Assembly (NCBI GenBank): GCA_905478335.1
Contig: CAJQIC010000008.1
Location: 1-44,974 of the forward strand
From: an uncultured Bacteroidia bacterium
Lineage (GTDB): Bacteria; Bacteroidota; Bacteroidia; NS11-12g; UBA9320
DNA: 44,974 bases
Direction: 5' to 3'
How positions within the stretch are numbered: the first letter of the stretch is position 1; each line of letters opens with the position of its first letter. The position numbers and the translations under genes are program-made. Below the pieces are notes generated by a model. That model ran no database searches. It worked only from the letters and a program-made list of their open reading frames with translations, and had not been told where the DNA came from. This document shows positions 1-8,928 of the stretch, in pieces.

Positions 1-62
1 GTGGTGAATACCGATGAGATAGTTCCGTTTTAAAATGCTGCCGAATGCCGTTTAAACTTGAA

Positions 63-70
63 TACATTTG
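63..70 (+). promoter_or_regulatory. Putative -7 promoter box for ribD
   Basis: TACATTTG is an exact match to the Bacteroidota -7 consensus TAnnTTTG. It ends 19 nt before a TTG codon at 90 that gives the expected RibD N-terminus. No clear -33 TTG element was found, so this is inferred from the motif and its spacing. Confidence 0.4.
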
Positions 71-89
71 TGGTCGAAATTACAATCCA

Positions 90-1130
90 TTGTCGGAAGA
101 TAAACACATAAAATACATGAAGCGGTGTTTTGAGCTTGCAAGAAAAGGACACCCACTTACCTACCCCAATCCGCTCGTTGGATCTGTAATTGTGCATCAT
201 GACACAATAATCGGAGAAGGTTATCATACGGGTTACGGTAACCCACATGCAGAAGTAGAAGCCATTCATGCTGTAAAGGACAAATCTTTGCTGTCGGAAT
301 CGACACTATACGTCAATCTTGAGCCTTGCTCCCATCACGGAAAAACACCACCATGTGCAGACTTGATTATTAAACATAAAATTCCGCGAGTAGTCATATC
401 TAATCTCGATCCACATGATAAAGTTGCAGGACAAGGTATTGCAAGGCTGCGAGATTCAGGGATTGACGTACATACCGGAATACTGGAAGAAGATGGAGCT
501 ATTTTGAATCGTCGTTTTATGACGTTTCACAGTAAACACAGGCCATACATCGTGCTCAAATGGGCGGAAACACATGACGGGTTTATGGGCAGAGACCCTA
601 ACGACACAAACCACTCTAAATCAATTAGCAACGACCTAGCCAACATATATGTTCACCAACTGAGAGCAGAATCTGCTGCCATATTTGTAGGTACAACTAC
701 AGCCATAGCAGATAACCCAAGCTTAACCACACGTTTGGTAAAAGGGAAAAATCCGCTTCGCGTCATATTGGATTTGGATGGTAAACTACCTACAACACAT
801 ACCATTTTTGTAGACGGTGAACCGACCCTAGTTCTAGGGAAAAATCGTGATATTGCCAATGCTGTATTTGAACCTGCATCTTCAACGGATACCATTTTTG
901 ATGTGTTAACCAATGCATTGATGTCTCGGCACATCGACCAAGTGCTCATAGAAGGTGGAGCCAATATTCTAAACCAGTGTATCAAACAAGACTATTGGGA
1001 CGAAATACATGTACTTACAAGTAACGACAAATGGGGTTCTGGAATTAAAGCGCCTGAACTACTTGGATTGGAAACGACAACTCAATTCGACTTAAAAGAC
1101 AACTCAGTAAAAGTGTACCATAACAACTAA
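90..1130 (+). CDS. ribD: Bifunctional riboflavin biosynthesis deaminase/reductase RibD
   Basis: RibD deaminates the first pyrimidine intermediate of riboflavin synthesis and then reduces its ribosyl side chain with NADPH, in the cytoplasm. The N-terminal cytidine-deaminase-like domain shows the zinc motif HAE, followed by PCSHHGKTPPC with two zinc cysteines. The C-terminal half is the RibD_C reductase, with LRAESAAIFVGTTTAIADNP, the reductase signature region, and VLIEGGANIL near the end. The frame is open from an ATG at 45. I prefer TTG at 90, because it yields MSEDKHIKYMKRC, the usual family N-terminus, and because a -7 box lies at 63-70; an ATG at 117 is also possible. The EamA gene follows after 2 bp, suggesting co-transcription. 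Function is very secure, the start is not. Confidence 0.93.
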   Translation: MSEDKHIKYMKRCFELARKGHPLTYPNPLVGSVIVHHDTIIGEGYHTGYGNPHAEVEAIHAVKDKSLLSESTLYVNLEPCSHHGKTPPCADLIIKHKIPRVVISNLDPHDKVAGQGIARLRDSGIDVHTGILEEDGAILNRRFMTFHSKHRPYIVLKWAETHDGFMGRDPNDTNHSKSISNDLANIYVHQLRAESAAIFVGTTTAIADNPSLTTRLVKGKNPLRVILDLDGKLPTTHTIFVDGEPTLVLGKNRDIANAVFEPASSTDTIFDVLTNALMSRHIDQVLIEGGANILNQCIKQDYWDEIHVLTSNDKWGSGIKAPELLGLETTTQFDLKDNSVKVYHNN

Positions 1131-1132
1131 CC

Positions 1133-1999
1133 ATGTTTCTGCTTCTTAGTATTCTTTGCTCGACCATTATTAATCTTGTTTTTAGATATTTCCCCAAATA
1201 TCAAGTAGACAATCAACAAGCCATTGCCGTAAATTATTGGACCTGCATCGCCACAGGTTTGTTAACCTCAGATATCAGCTTCAATGTATTGGCAAGCAAC
1301 TACCAAACAAGCTGGGGTCCATACACCTTGTTGCTCGGACTTCTATTTGTTTCCGTGTTTTTCGGAATGGCCGTGACCGCTCAAAAATATGGGATTAGTG
1401 TTTCTGTAATTGCGGCAAAAATGGGCGTCGTATTCCCCGTTTTGTACGCCTTTCTATTTTTAAAAGAATCGCTTACCGCACTATTGATTGTCGGGATTGT
1501 GATGAGCTTAGTAAGCGTGTATTTTGTAAGTAAAAAAGACAAACGCATTTTGACTAGCAAAACGAATTGGGTGCTGCTGTTGCCCTTATTTGTGCTGCTT
1601 GGCAGTGGCGTGATAGACACCTCGTTAAAGATTATAGAACAACAAATAGTTGGCCAATCTCCAGCTGCCGCAACCATTATGATCTTTTGTGCTGCTGCGT
1701 TTTTAGGCACAGCAATAACGGTATACCGCGTTGTAACGAATAAAACGGTTATAACGCGTCAGAACGTGGTTGGCGGTATCATTCTTGGCATACCAAACTA
1801 CTTCAGTATTTTCTTTCTGCTTAAGGCACTGCAATCAGACTTTTTCACCACATCCCAGGTATACCCTTTGAACAACGTTGGCATCGTAGTGCTTTCAACT
1901 GTGTTATCCGTCATCATCTTCAGAGAGCAATTAAACAAGAAGAATATCATTGGTATTGTAATGGCTTTGCTTGCTATCGTTTTAATCAGCTTACCGTAA
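1133..1999 (+). CDS. EamA/DMT-family membrane transporter
   Basis: This is a 288-residue very hydrophobic protein with about ten predicted membrane helices in two five-helix halves, the layout of drug/metabolite transporters (EamA). The second half ends in the typical pattern PLNNVGIVVLSTVLSVIIFREQLNKKN followed by a last helix, seen here in shortened form around residues 240-285. The substrate cannot be told from sequence. It starts 2 bp after ribD and ends 2 bp before the YigZ-family gene, so it is probably part of one operon; a link to riboflavin export is possible from position but unproven. Confidence 0.82.
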   Translation: MFLLLSILCSTIINLVFRYFPKYQVDNQQAIAVNYWTCIATGLLTSDISFNVLASNYQTSWGPYTLLLGLLFVSVFFGMAVTAQKYGISVSVIAAKMGVVFPVLYAFLFLKESLTALLIVGIVMSLVSVYFVSKKDKRILTSKTNWVLLLPLFVLLGSGVIDTSLKIIEQQIVGQSPAAATIMIFCAAAFLGTAITVYRVVTNKTVITRQNVVGGIILGIPNYFSIFFLLKALQSDFFTTSQVYPLNNVGIVVLSTVLSVIIFREQLNKKNIIGIVMALLAIVLISLP

Positions 2000-2001
2000 A
2001 C

Positions 2002-2613
2002 ATGGAAGGCACGTTTATCACCATAGAGCGGTCAGTAGAAGTGCTGCATAAAGACAGGGGTTCAAAATTTATTGGCCTAGCATTTCACGTAGACAGTGAA
2101 GACAGCTTAAAAACCCTACTTAACGACCTACGGGTTAAATATGCAGACTCAACGCATGTTTGTTATGCGTATCGCTTGGGATTAAACGGTGAAAACTATC
2201 GGGCTAATGACGACGGTGAACCCAGCAACTCTGCAGGACAGCCCATTCTACGAGAAATTAAGTCTAAAAACCTAACCTACACCTTGGTGGCTGTTGTTCG
2301 GTATTACGGAGGCAAGAAATTAGGCGTTTCTGGACTTATTGAAGCCTATGGAAGTGCAGCTAAACAGGCCTTAGACGGATGTACAATCGTAACTAAAACG
2401 GTTCAAAAAAGAGCTTGGATAAGACATCTAGGAGCTAAAGATTTTCAGGTATACGAATTAGCGAACAGATTTGATTTTACGATTGTTCAACCACCAAGCC
2501 TGATAGGCGGTTATTTTGAAATTAAATTGGCCGAATCCAAGTACAGCGAATTTCAGAGACAACTAGAATCATTACCCAATTTTGAACTAACTGATAAACC
2601 TAATCGCGTCTAA
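2002..2613 (+). CDS. YigZ/IMPACT family protein
   Basis: The 203-residue protein matches the YigZ (UPF0029, Impact N-terminal) family: the N-terminal part has KFIGLAF, THVCYAYRLG, NDDGEPSNSAGQPIL and VVRYYGGKKLGVSGLIEAYG, which are family hallmark segments, and the C-terminal part (about 135-200) fits the small DUF1949-like ferredoxin fold. Bacterial members have been linked to translation or nucleic-acid binding, but the exact role is not settled. It begins 2 bp after the EamA transporter gene and is likely co-transcribed with ribD. The length is normal for the family. Confidence 0.9.
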   Translation: MEGTFITIERSVEVLHKDRGSKFIGLAFHVDSEDSLKTLLNDLRVKYADSTHVCYAYRLGLNGENYRANDDGEPSNSAGQPILREIKSKNLTYTLVAVVRYYGGKKLGVSGLIEAYGSAAKQALDGCTIVTKTVQKRAWIRHLGAKDFQVYELANRFDFTIVQPPSLIGGYFEIKLAESKYSEFQRQLESLPNFELTDKPNRV

Positions 2614-2619
2614 AGGCGT

Positions 2620-2627
2620 TAACTTTA
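2620..2627 (+). promoter_or_regulatory. Putative -7 box close to protease start
   Basis: TAACTTTA matches seven of eight positions of TAnnTTTG and ends 4 nt before the ATG at 2632. If used, the mRNA would have almost no leader. The near match makes this tentative. Confidence 0.25.
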
Positions 2628-2631
2628 CATA

Positions 2632-4365
2632 ATGAAAAACTGGTTGTTGGTAATTACTCTGTGCGTTTTGTCACAGTATGCTACTGCGCAAATTGCGGTA
2701 ATCCATGATCAGTCGAACGGTATCGAAATACCTGCCGTCACTACATATTCCATACATAAAGTACTCCAAACCGAGGACGCAGTTACAAAGTTTCTCAGTC
2801 AGGAGCACCTCGTATTAAGTCTTCCAGAGTATCAAACACGGCTTATAAGTTCTACGAAAAGCTTAACAGGAAAACATTATACCTATGCGGTGTCGAAAGA
2901 TGGTTTTCCTATTTACAACGCTCAAATTCGGGTACACACAGATTTACATGGAAACGTTCTGTTTGTGCAGGACAATATTCCCGCAATCCATACTGATTTC
3001 ACTTCAACCCATTCTAAATCGAAACAAGTCATTGTGGGCATAAATGGTCGTTGGGAACTCGCCGTTTTTGAACAACTAGATGACACATTTAATTCAGAAC
3101 AAATCGTGGTGGATGATGTCGTTCATGGTCAAATTACTCAAAAGTTGTTTTATGAGGCTCCAGACACACAAGTTAAAGCACAAGTGTTTCTGGTAAACCC
3201 TTTAAATACAGCTCAAAAACCATATGGGTCGCCGTATATAGATTCATCAGATTTAGATGTACCTCAACTCAATGCGGAACGCAAATGGGTTGACATGACT
3301 GTAGAACACAAAAACGATACCTTTTGGCTAAAATCTGAAAGATACTACTTCGGTAATGTTAGTAATCCGGTTACGCCACAAACTTTCTCGTTAACGGATA
3401 CCTTTTCTTTTACCCGAAGTCAATATCAATTTGAAGACGTCAATGCGTTTTATCATATCACCCACATGACTGACCATGTTGAGCAATTGGGGTTTTCGAA
3501 TGCCTTGCCAGATACCTTGGTTATCGACGCTCATGCCTACAATGGAAGCGATTTCAGTTCATTCAACTACGGTGTATCACCAGTAGAATTAGAATTCGGG
3601 GAGGGTGGAGTTGACGACGCCGAAGATGGAGAAATCGTCGTGCACGAATTTGCTCATGCCTTAGCTTTCGTCGCCGGAGGTGATTCTTATGCCAATACAC
3701 GTGATAGAAGCGCCATGGAAGAAGGAAATGCCGACTATTTTAGTGCCTCATATTCAAAATCCTACACGGATTTTGCATGGGAAAAAATGTTTAATTGGGA
3801 CGGCCATAATCCGTTTTTTGAAGGTGTAACTATTGGAGCTCAGTTGCAATATCCTCAAGACATGACCGGCAACTCGAACGCCGACAGGGAAATGTGGTCG
3901 ACTCCGTTGATGTGTATTTATGATAAAATTGGGCGGGCTAGTTGCGATTCTTTGGTGTTGGAGCATTTGTTCTATCAATACAAAACGGCCACGATTCCAG
4001 AGATGGCTAACATCCTATTAACCGTTGACTCGCTGCTATTCGACAAACGTTATCATCGTGATATCCGATCTTGTTTTTCAAATCATAATATTCTGCTTTC
4101 TGAGGGAAAGAAGCTGGAATTCAGCCAGTTGTTTACTGCGTTTAATACTGAAGGGTTTAGTTTGGGTATAGATGATGCAGCAATAAGTAGCCAATCAGGA
4201 CAACAATTTGGTTATTCAATTTCCAACGACTTAGGTCAGGAAATTGCCTCAGAATTAAACGTTTCACAAGTAAACATTGCGACACAAGAGTTCAAGTCCG
4301 GGATTTATTTTGTACAATTGAAGTTAGACGGATATACGTCATTTCTAAAACTTATAAAGTATTGA
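2632..4365 (+). CDS. T9SS-secreted zinc metalloprotease (M36/M4-like gluzincin)
   Basis: This 577-residue protein starts with a Sec signal peptide (MKNWLLVITLCVLSQYATAQ). Residues about 40-130 resemble the FTP propeptide of fungalysin/thermolysin proteases (segment GKHYTYAV...PIYNAQIRVHTD). The catalytic motif HEFAH lies at residues 338-342, and the probable third zinc ligand is one of the glutamates at 363-364 in MEEGNADYF, 25-26 residues after the first histidine, as in the gluzincin clan. The last about 70 residues form a T9SS type A sorting domain (YSISNDLGQEI ... SGIYFVQLKLDG ... FLKLIKY), so the enzyme is probably exported through the outer membrane and attached to or released from the surface. 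The next gene overlaps its stop by one base. The exact peptidase family is inferred; M36 fits better than M4. Confidence 0.82.
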   Translation: MKNWLLVITLCVLSQYATAQIAVIHDQSNGIEIPAVTTYSIHKVLQTEDAVTKFLSQEHLVLSLPEYQTRLISSTKSLTGKHYTYAVSKDGFPIYNAQIRVHTDLHGNVLFVQDNIPAIHTDFTSTHSKSKQVIVGINGRWELAVFEQLDDTFNSEQIVVDDVVHGQITQKLFYEAPDTQVKAQVFLVNPLNTAQKPYGSPYIDSSDLDVPQLNAERKWVDMTVEHKNDTFWLKSERYYFGNVSNPVTPQTFSLTDTFSFTRSQYQFEDVNAFYHITHMTDHVEQLGFSNALPDTLVIDAHAYNGSDFSSFNYGVSPVELEFGEGGVDDAEDGEIVVHEFAHALAFVAGGDSYANTRDRSAMEEGNADYFSASYSKSYTDFAWEKMFNWDGHNPFFEGVTIGAQLQYPQDMTGNSNADREMWSTPLMCIYDKIGRASCDSLVLEHLFYQYKTATIPEMANILLTVDSLLFDKRYHRDIRSCFSNHNILLSEGKKLEFSQLFTAFNTEGFSLGIDDAAISSQSGQQFGYSISNDLGQEIASELNVSQVNIATQEFKSGIYFVQLKLDGYTSFLKLIKY

Positions 4366-4613
4366 TGGACGGCTGGATTGAAGAAAACGACTTATTGAGT
4401 AAAACATTTGTATTTAACAATTTCCTTGACGCGACGCGTTGGATGTTTGATGTATCAGAACAAATTGAAGAATTGAATCACCATCCGGAATGGCGCAACG
4501 TCTACAACAAAGTGTTTGTTAACTTACGAACGCATGATGCAGACAACAAGGTTACTGAAAAGGATTATGCATTAGCAAAGCTTCTCAACGATTCATTTGA
4601 CAACTTTAAGTAA
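4365..4613 (+). CDS. Pterin-4a-carbinolamine dehydratase
   Basis: The 82-residue protein is the size of 4a-hydroxytetrahydrobiopterin dehydratase, which removes water from the carbinolamine formed by aromatic amino-acid hydroxylases. The family signature is present as EELNHHPEWRNVYNKV, with the catalytic His39-His40-Pro41, followed by VNLRTHDADNKVTEKDYALA. The frame also opens with TTG at 4362, but ATG at 4365 overlaps the preceding TGA by one base (TGATG), a common coupled start. No phenylalanine hydroxylase gene is in the window, so its partner or a moonlighting role is unknown. Confidence 0.9.
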   Translation: MDGWIEENDLLSKTFVFNNFLDATRWMFDVSEQIEELNHHPEWRNVYNKVFVNLRTHDADNKVTEKDYALAKLLNDSFDNFK

Positions 4614-4631
4614 TCAACGGCAAAAGCTATT

Positions 4632-5957
4632 TTGAACAAGCTAACACTCTATAGCTCAGAGGTTAATAGTAGGCTAACTTTCATTGCTGAGTTGATTTTT
4701 CATGACCTTCTTGGATTTGAAATAACGCTTACCTCAAACCAAGAACTCTTCGCTGCTTCTAATGGTGTTCGCATTAATTACTCCAAGAATCAAGACCTTT
4801 CAGGATATCATATTATACCTTCAAATCTGTTATTTGAAGCAGATATAAGGCATGTCGACATTGGTTTGGGTAAGGATTGGAATGCAACACCTACGCTTAT
4901 TCTTGATCAAGACATTCACCTCGATGTCTTGGCGTCTAGTTTTTATTTGGTGAGTCGCTACGAAGAATACCTTCCGTTTAGACAAGATGCACACGAACGG
5001 TTTCCAGCCACTGAGAGCTGTTTGTATCAATTAGGTCTATTGAGCCGACCAATCGTTAACGAATGGGCAATACACCTCAAAACTGCACTCCAAGCCATGT
5101 ATCCTGAGATGAGTTCAACCTCCAGGACATTTGAATACCTTTCCACTATAGATATCGACCAAGCGTGGAAATATCGTAACAAAGGATTTTTAAGGTCTTT
5201 TGGCGGATTTGTAAGAGATGTAGTCAATGGAAGTTGGCAAGACGTAAAAGACAGGATGTCTGTTATGACCAATCAAAAAGCAGATCCATTTTATAACTTT
5301 GATTGGCAAGACCACGTTCATGAGAAGTACAAAACCATTGTAAACTACTTTATTCAAATAGGTAAACGAGGTAAATTCGATAAAAACACCGATGCTTCTA
5401 ATGCTAAGTTTCAAAGCTGTATTAATCGGCTAAACGATAGATATACCATAGGCATACATCCTTCTTACCGTTCGAACTACCAGCACGCTTTAGTCGGCCA
5501 AGAACATCAACTGCTTGAAAATATAGTTGCCCAAGACATTGCGCATAGCCGACAGCATTTTTTAATGCATAAAATGCCGGATACTTATATAAGACTTGAC
5601 GGTATTGGTATTCGACAAGATCATACCATGGGTTACTCCACGCACCTAGGGTTTCGTGCAGGCATAGCAGCACCGTTCCGTTTCTTTGACTTAACTACCA
5701 ACGAGGTCACCAATCTTGAGTTAATCCCTTTCTGTTGTATGGACATAACACCACTACATTATATGAACCAATCTCCTAATCAAGCAGTTACAACAATTGT
5801 CGAGCTGATGGAGCAGGTCAAAAATGTGGGTGGATTATTTGTTAGTCTATGGCACAACGAATCGATGAGTGAAGATGGCAGATGGCGCGGTTGGAGCACT
5901 GTTTATAGCCAGATGGTTGAACACGCGTATACGCTAACCGCTGACGATGAGAAGTAA
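4632..5957 (+). CDS. Polysaccharide deacetylase-like protein (DUF7033 type)
   Basis: The 441-residue cytoplasmic protein has the layout of a Bacteroidota family: an N-terminal alpha/beta domain (DUF7033-like, with SSFYLVSRYEEYLP around 105-120) followed by a polysaccharide-deacetylase NodB-like barrel. The barrel motifs seen are TIDIDQAWKY at 172-181, with D174 and D176 in the place of the NodB Asp pair, and GIHPSYRSN at 274-282, with H276 as a likely metal ligand. It starts with TTG at 4632; no ATG fits. There is no signal peptide. Such genes often lie near surface-polysaccharide genes; here the next gene overlaps by 11 bp. The substrate is unknown. Confidence 0.75.
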   Translation: MNKLTLYSSEVNSRLTFIAELIFHDLLGFEITLTSNQELFAASNGVRINYSKNQDLSGYHIIPSNLLFEADIRHVDIGLGKDWNATPTLILDQDIHLDVLASSFYLVSRYEEYLPFRQDAHERFPATESCLYQLGLLSRPIVNEWAIHLKTALQAMYPEMSSTSRTFEYLSTIDIDQAWKYRNKGFLRSFGGFVRDVVNGSWQDVKDRMSVMTNQKADPFYNFDWQDHVHEKYKTIVNYFIQIGKRGKFDKNTDASNAKFQSCINRLNDRYTIGIHPSYRSNYQHALVGQEHQLLENIVAQDIAHSRQHFLMHKMPDTYIRLDGIGIRQDHTMGYSTHLGFRAGIAAPFRFFDLTTNEVTNLELIPFCCMDITPLHYMNQSPNQAVTTIVELMEQVKNVGGLFVSLWHNESMSEDGRWRGWSTVYSQMVEHAYTLTADDEK

Positions 5958-6330
5958 GGTTAGTGTTTTAATAATTCTCGTCCTCCTTGTGGGCCTATTT
6001 TCCAGATCTGACTTTGCGCTTCAATTCATACCGTTAAGTGTCGGTGACGCACTGTATGGAACATTAATTTACTTCCTAGTGTGTTGGATACGGGTTGGTC
6101 AGCGTCCTGCTCAGAATTTTTTAATCGCCCTGTCTTTTTGTTTTGTTATAGAATTTTCTCAACTCATTACTGTCGACTGGTTTGAAACAATTCGAAACAC
6201 GTTGGTTGGAAAGCTCATATTGGGTAACGACTTCAAACTATCAGATTTGATATACTTGTCCATTGGTGTAACAGGTGGATTGGTTATTGACAGGAAGTTT
6301 TTGGGAAGGAAAACCCAAGTGTCTACATGA
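5947..6330 (+). CDS. DUF2809 family membrane protein
   Basis: A 127-residue integral membrane protein with about four helices. The segments GDALYGTLIYFLV and FCFVIEFSQLITVDWFETIRNTLVGKLILG fit the DUF2809 family (compare VanZ-like small membrane proteins), whose function is not known. The ATG lies 11 bp inside the upstream deacetylase gene, so translation is probably coupled. It ends the first + strand block; the convergent dehydrogenase gene ends 85 bp away. Confidence 0.75.
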   Translation: MRSKVSVLIILVLLVGLFSRSDFALQFIPLSVGDALYGTLIYFLVCWIRVGQRPAQNFLIALSFCFVIEFSQLITVDWFETIRNTLVGKLILGNDFKLSDLIYLSIGVTGGLVIDRKFLGRKTQVST

Positions 6331-6415
6331 CACTATAAGGGATTGAAGAAATCTCTGTTCGGTATGTTCTTAATGTTCTTGTGCGCATAAAGAGATCCTA
6401 AGCGATTAAATCCAA

Positions 6416-7306
6416 CTACTCTTCAAAGCTAGAACTAACAACTAGTTCCTTCGTGCCGTGGCTCCAATTATAAAAACCTTCGCCAGATTTAACACCAATT
6501 CTACCTGCGTTGACCATATTAACCAACAACGGACATGGCGCATATTTTGGATTTCCAAAACCAGTATATAAAACGTCTAATATCGCTTTACAAACATCTA
6601 GCCCGATAAAATCAGCCAATTGAAGTGGCCCCATTGGATGTGCCATACCCAGCTTCATCACCGTATCAATTTCGGTTACACCACCGGCACCTTCAAATAA
6701 GGTGTAAATAGCTTCATTAATCATCGGCATAAGAATTCTATTGGCGATAAACCCTGGATAGTCATTGGCCATTGCTGGGACTTTCCCGATGTCTATCGAT
6801 AGCTTCTCGATGGTATCAGTCACCTCTTTAGACGTACAGTAACCCGTTATAATTTCAACCAACTTCATCACAGGAACCGGATTCATAAAATGCATACCGA
6901 TTACCATCTCAGGTCTCTTTGTTGCCGCCGCTAATTCAGTAATAGAAATCGATGACGTATTGGTAGCCAAAATGCAATGTTCTGGTGCAGCTTGGTCAAC
7001 CTCTTGGAAAATCTTCTTTTTAAGATCTAATCTTTCAGTTGCTGCTTCTACAACTAAATCACAGCCAGCAACGCCCGTTACCACATTTGTGAAAGTTTCA
7101 ATGCGATTTAAACTGTTGGTTTTCACATCTTCCGCAATCTTGCCTTTGGCAATTTGTCGATCGAAGTTTTTACCTATAGTTTGCAATGCTCGGTCTAAGG
7201 CATCTTGCTTGATATCAATCAAATGAACATCATATCCGTTTTGAGCAAATACGTGTGCAATTCCATTGCCCATTGTTCCAGATCCTATTACGCCTACTAC
7301 TTTCAT
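6416..7306 (-). CDS. 3-hydroxybutyryl-CoA dehydrogenase
   Basis: This 296-residue protein is a short-form L-3-hydroxyacyl-CoA dehydrogenase, which oxidises 3-hydroxyacyl-CoA with NAD+ or does the reverse. The NAD-binding Rossmann motif GSGTMGNGIAH is at residues 8-18. The family segment ATNTSSISITELA, the catalytic-region MHFMNPVPVMKLVEIITG, and the C-terminal domain NRILMPMINEAIYTLFEG ... HPMGPLQLADFIGLD are all present. The length is standard (about 280-300). An exact -7 box lies 19 nt upstream, so the gene is probably transcribed on its own. A role in fatty-acid or amino-acid degradation is likely. Confidence 0.95.
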   Translation of the reverse strand: MKVVGVIGSGTMGNGIAHVFAQNGYDVHLIDIKQDALDRALQTIGKNFDRQIAKGKIAEDVKTNSLNRIETFTNVVTGVAGCDLVVEAATERLDLKKKIFQEVDQAAPEHCILATNTSSISITELAAATKRPEMVIGMHFMNPVPVMKLVEIITGYCTSKEVTDTIEKLSIDIGKVPAMANDYPGFIANRILMPMINEAIYTLFEGAGGVTEIDTVMKLGMAHPMGPLQLADFIGLDVCKAILDVLYTGFGNPKYAPCPLLVNMVNAGRIGVKSGEGFYNWSHGTKELVVSSSFEE

Positions 7307-7325
7307 TCTGTTGTTTTTAAGGACG

Positions 7326-7333
7326 CAAATTTA
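7326..7333 (-). promoter_or_regulatory. Putative -7 box for the hydroxyacyl-CoA dehydrogenase
   Basis: On the minus strand this reads TAAATTTG, an exact TAnnTTTG match, ending 19 nt before the ATG. Spacing is typical for Bacteroidota promoters with a short leader. Confidence 0.45.
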
Positions 7334-7392
7334 GTAATAGTCAGCCATTAAACCCGTAAGAATTGTGGTAAGAAAGTTGTGATAATTCGCGG

Positions 7393-7974
7393 TTAAAATC
7401 TAAGCGTGAAACCAGCCGAAGGTAGTACTCTGCGGTTCACCACGATAAAGCTGGGTTGGGGTTTTATCGCTAGATCTTCATTGACGTCAAACTCTCGAAG
7501 ATGGGCATCGACATTGGCATCAATAATTTGTAGGACATACAGAAGTCCTAAACCCAGAATCATTTGGTCGCGCGTTTTTCTATAATAGTTGCGTTCGCTT
7601 CTTATTTTATCGACGGCAAGATCTGGATATAAATAGTTTATCGTTGTAGTGTCGTCATCCAATTCAGCGATCAACGAACTTTGATATCCCTTTAAACTAT
7701 CCGTATTTATTTTAAGCCCATAACCCAGTCCTGCCCCTGCGGCATATAACAATCCTACTTTCCAATATTTCTTGTTGTACACCTGCCCTAGTCCTGGAAT
7801 TATCGCAGACATAATGGTTGCTTTCATTGGGCTGTGCACCTCTCCAGAGTCTTTTAACGGCAGCATATAACCGGACTGATTCAGCTCCATACATTTATCT
7901 TTGAAACTAAATTGTGCTTTGCACTGCACGTGCATAGAACCAACTACCAAAAGACCAATAATAAAGCGAATCAT
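7393..7974 (-). CDS. DUF5683 domain-containing protein
   Basis: The 193-residue protein has a signal peptide (MIRFIIGLLVVGSMHVQCKAQ) and a DUF5683 core: HSPMKATIMSAIIPGLGQVYNKKYWKVGLLYAAGAGLGYGL at about 46-88, then a second hydrophobic segment (MILGLGLLYVLQIIDANVDAHL). The glycine-rich pair of hydrophobic segments suggests membrane insertion. In Bacteroidota this family is usually found directly downstream of parB, as it is here (48 bp gap). That conserved position hints at a link to chromosome segregation or cell envelope growth, but no function has been established. Confidence 0.82.
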   Translation of the reverse strand: MIRFIIGLLVVGSMHVQCKAQFSFKDKCMELNQSGYMLPLKDSGEVHSPMKATIMSAIIPGLGQVYNKKYWKVGLLYAAGAGLGYGLKINTDSLKGYQSSLIAELDDDTTTINYLYPDLAVDKIRSERNYYRKTRDQMILGLGLLYVLQIIDANVDAHLREFDVNEDLAIKPQPSFIVVNRRVLPSAGFTLRF

Positions 7975-8022
7975 GTCTGTCGCAAAATTAGTTCAATCCT
8001 GCTATCTAAACGCTTAATTCGA

Positions 8023-8928
8023 CTAAATGTGGCGCATCTTCTCTAAGATGTCAGCTAGATGAGGTTTGTCGTCAAAGTGAATAATTATTTTCCCCTTCTC
8101 CCCTTTTACTGCGGCAAACTCTACCCCAGAACCTAAACGTTCGACAAGTAAATCGCGATATGGTTTGAACTCTTTAAAGTTAGCCTTTGGTCCGGTTGAT
8201 CCAGAATCTGTTGTCTTTTCTGTAGGTTCTGGAACCGCACCTGTAGATTGATATTCCTTGACTAGTTCCTCAATCTTTCTGACCGACAAACCTTCAGCTA
8301 CAGCTCTTTTACAGATATAATCCTGAACGTCTACGTCTTCAATGTTTATTAAAGCCCTTGCGTGGCCCATTGAAATTTCGTTTCTCCTCAACGCGCCTTG
8401 AATCGACTCCGGAAGTTTCAGCAGTCTTAGGTAGTTATTGACCGTACTTCTTTTTTTCCCGACCCTCTCACCAAGTTCTTCCTGTCTCAAGCCACATTCA
8501 TCTAACAATCGCTTGTAACTCAGGGATATTTCAATGGCATTTAAATCTTCGCGTTGAATGTTCTCAATCAATGCCATTTCTAGCATTTCTTGATCATTTG
8601 CAAGCCTCACATAAGCGGGTATTCGCTCAAGACCGGCAATGATACTGGCTCTTGTACGTCTTTCACCGCTAATTATTTCATACTTGTCATTACCTATTTT
8701 CCGAACGGTTATAGGCTGTATAACACCATGAATCAATATAGACTCGGCAAGTTCACTTAATGCTTCATCCTCAAATTCATTTCTAGGTTGAAATGGGTTT
8801 GCGACAATCTGAGACAAAGCTATTGTTGCCACGGAGTTCACGGCACCTTCCGACAATGAAGAAACGTTATCTTCAGAATTTTCTAATAACGCTCCTAACC
8901 CTTTTCCTAATGCGTTTCGTTTTGCCAT
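8023..8928 (-). CDS. parB: Chromosome partitioning protein ParB
   Basis: ParB binds parS sites, clamps on DNA and spreads to form the partition complex moved by ParA. The 301-residue protein begins MAKRNALGKGLGALLE, typical for chromosomal ParB. The ParB/Sulfiredoxin CTPase domain follows (NPFQPRNEF, GVIQPITVR, YEIISGERRTRAS with the GERR motif, MALIENIQREDLN with ENIQR), then the helix-turn-helix region (LGERVGKKRSTVNNYLRLLKLP, GHARALI) and a C-terminal dimerisation part. The start overlaps the parA stop by one base, showing co-transcription. I saw no obvious parS palindrome in the window, but a motif search would be needed. Confidence 0.97.
   Translation of the reverse strand: MAKRNALGKGLGALLENSEDNVSSLSEGAVNSVATIALSQIVANPFQPRNEFEDEALSELAESILIHGVIQPITVRKIGNDKYEIISGERRTRASIIAGLERIPAYVRLANDQEMLEMALIENIQREDLNAIEISLSYKRLLDECGLRQEELGERVGKKRSTVNNYLRLLKLPESIQGALRRNEISMGHARALINIEDVDVQDYICKRAVAEGLSVRKIEELVKEYQSTGAVPEPTEKTTDSGSTGPKANFKEFKPYRDLLVERLGSGVEFAAVKGEKGKIIIHFDDKPHLADILEKMRHI

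Noticed and set aside
1-33. Eleven-codon open frame ending in TAA at the left edge
   Set aside because: Could be the 3' end of an upstream gene, but ten residues give no identity and any edge will show such a frame by chance.
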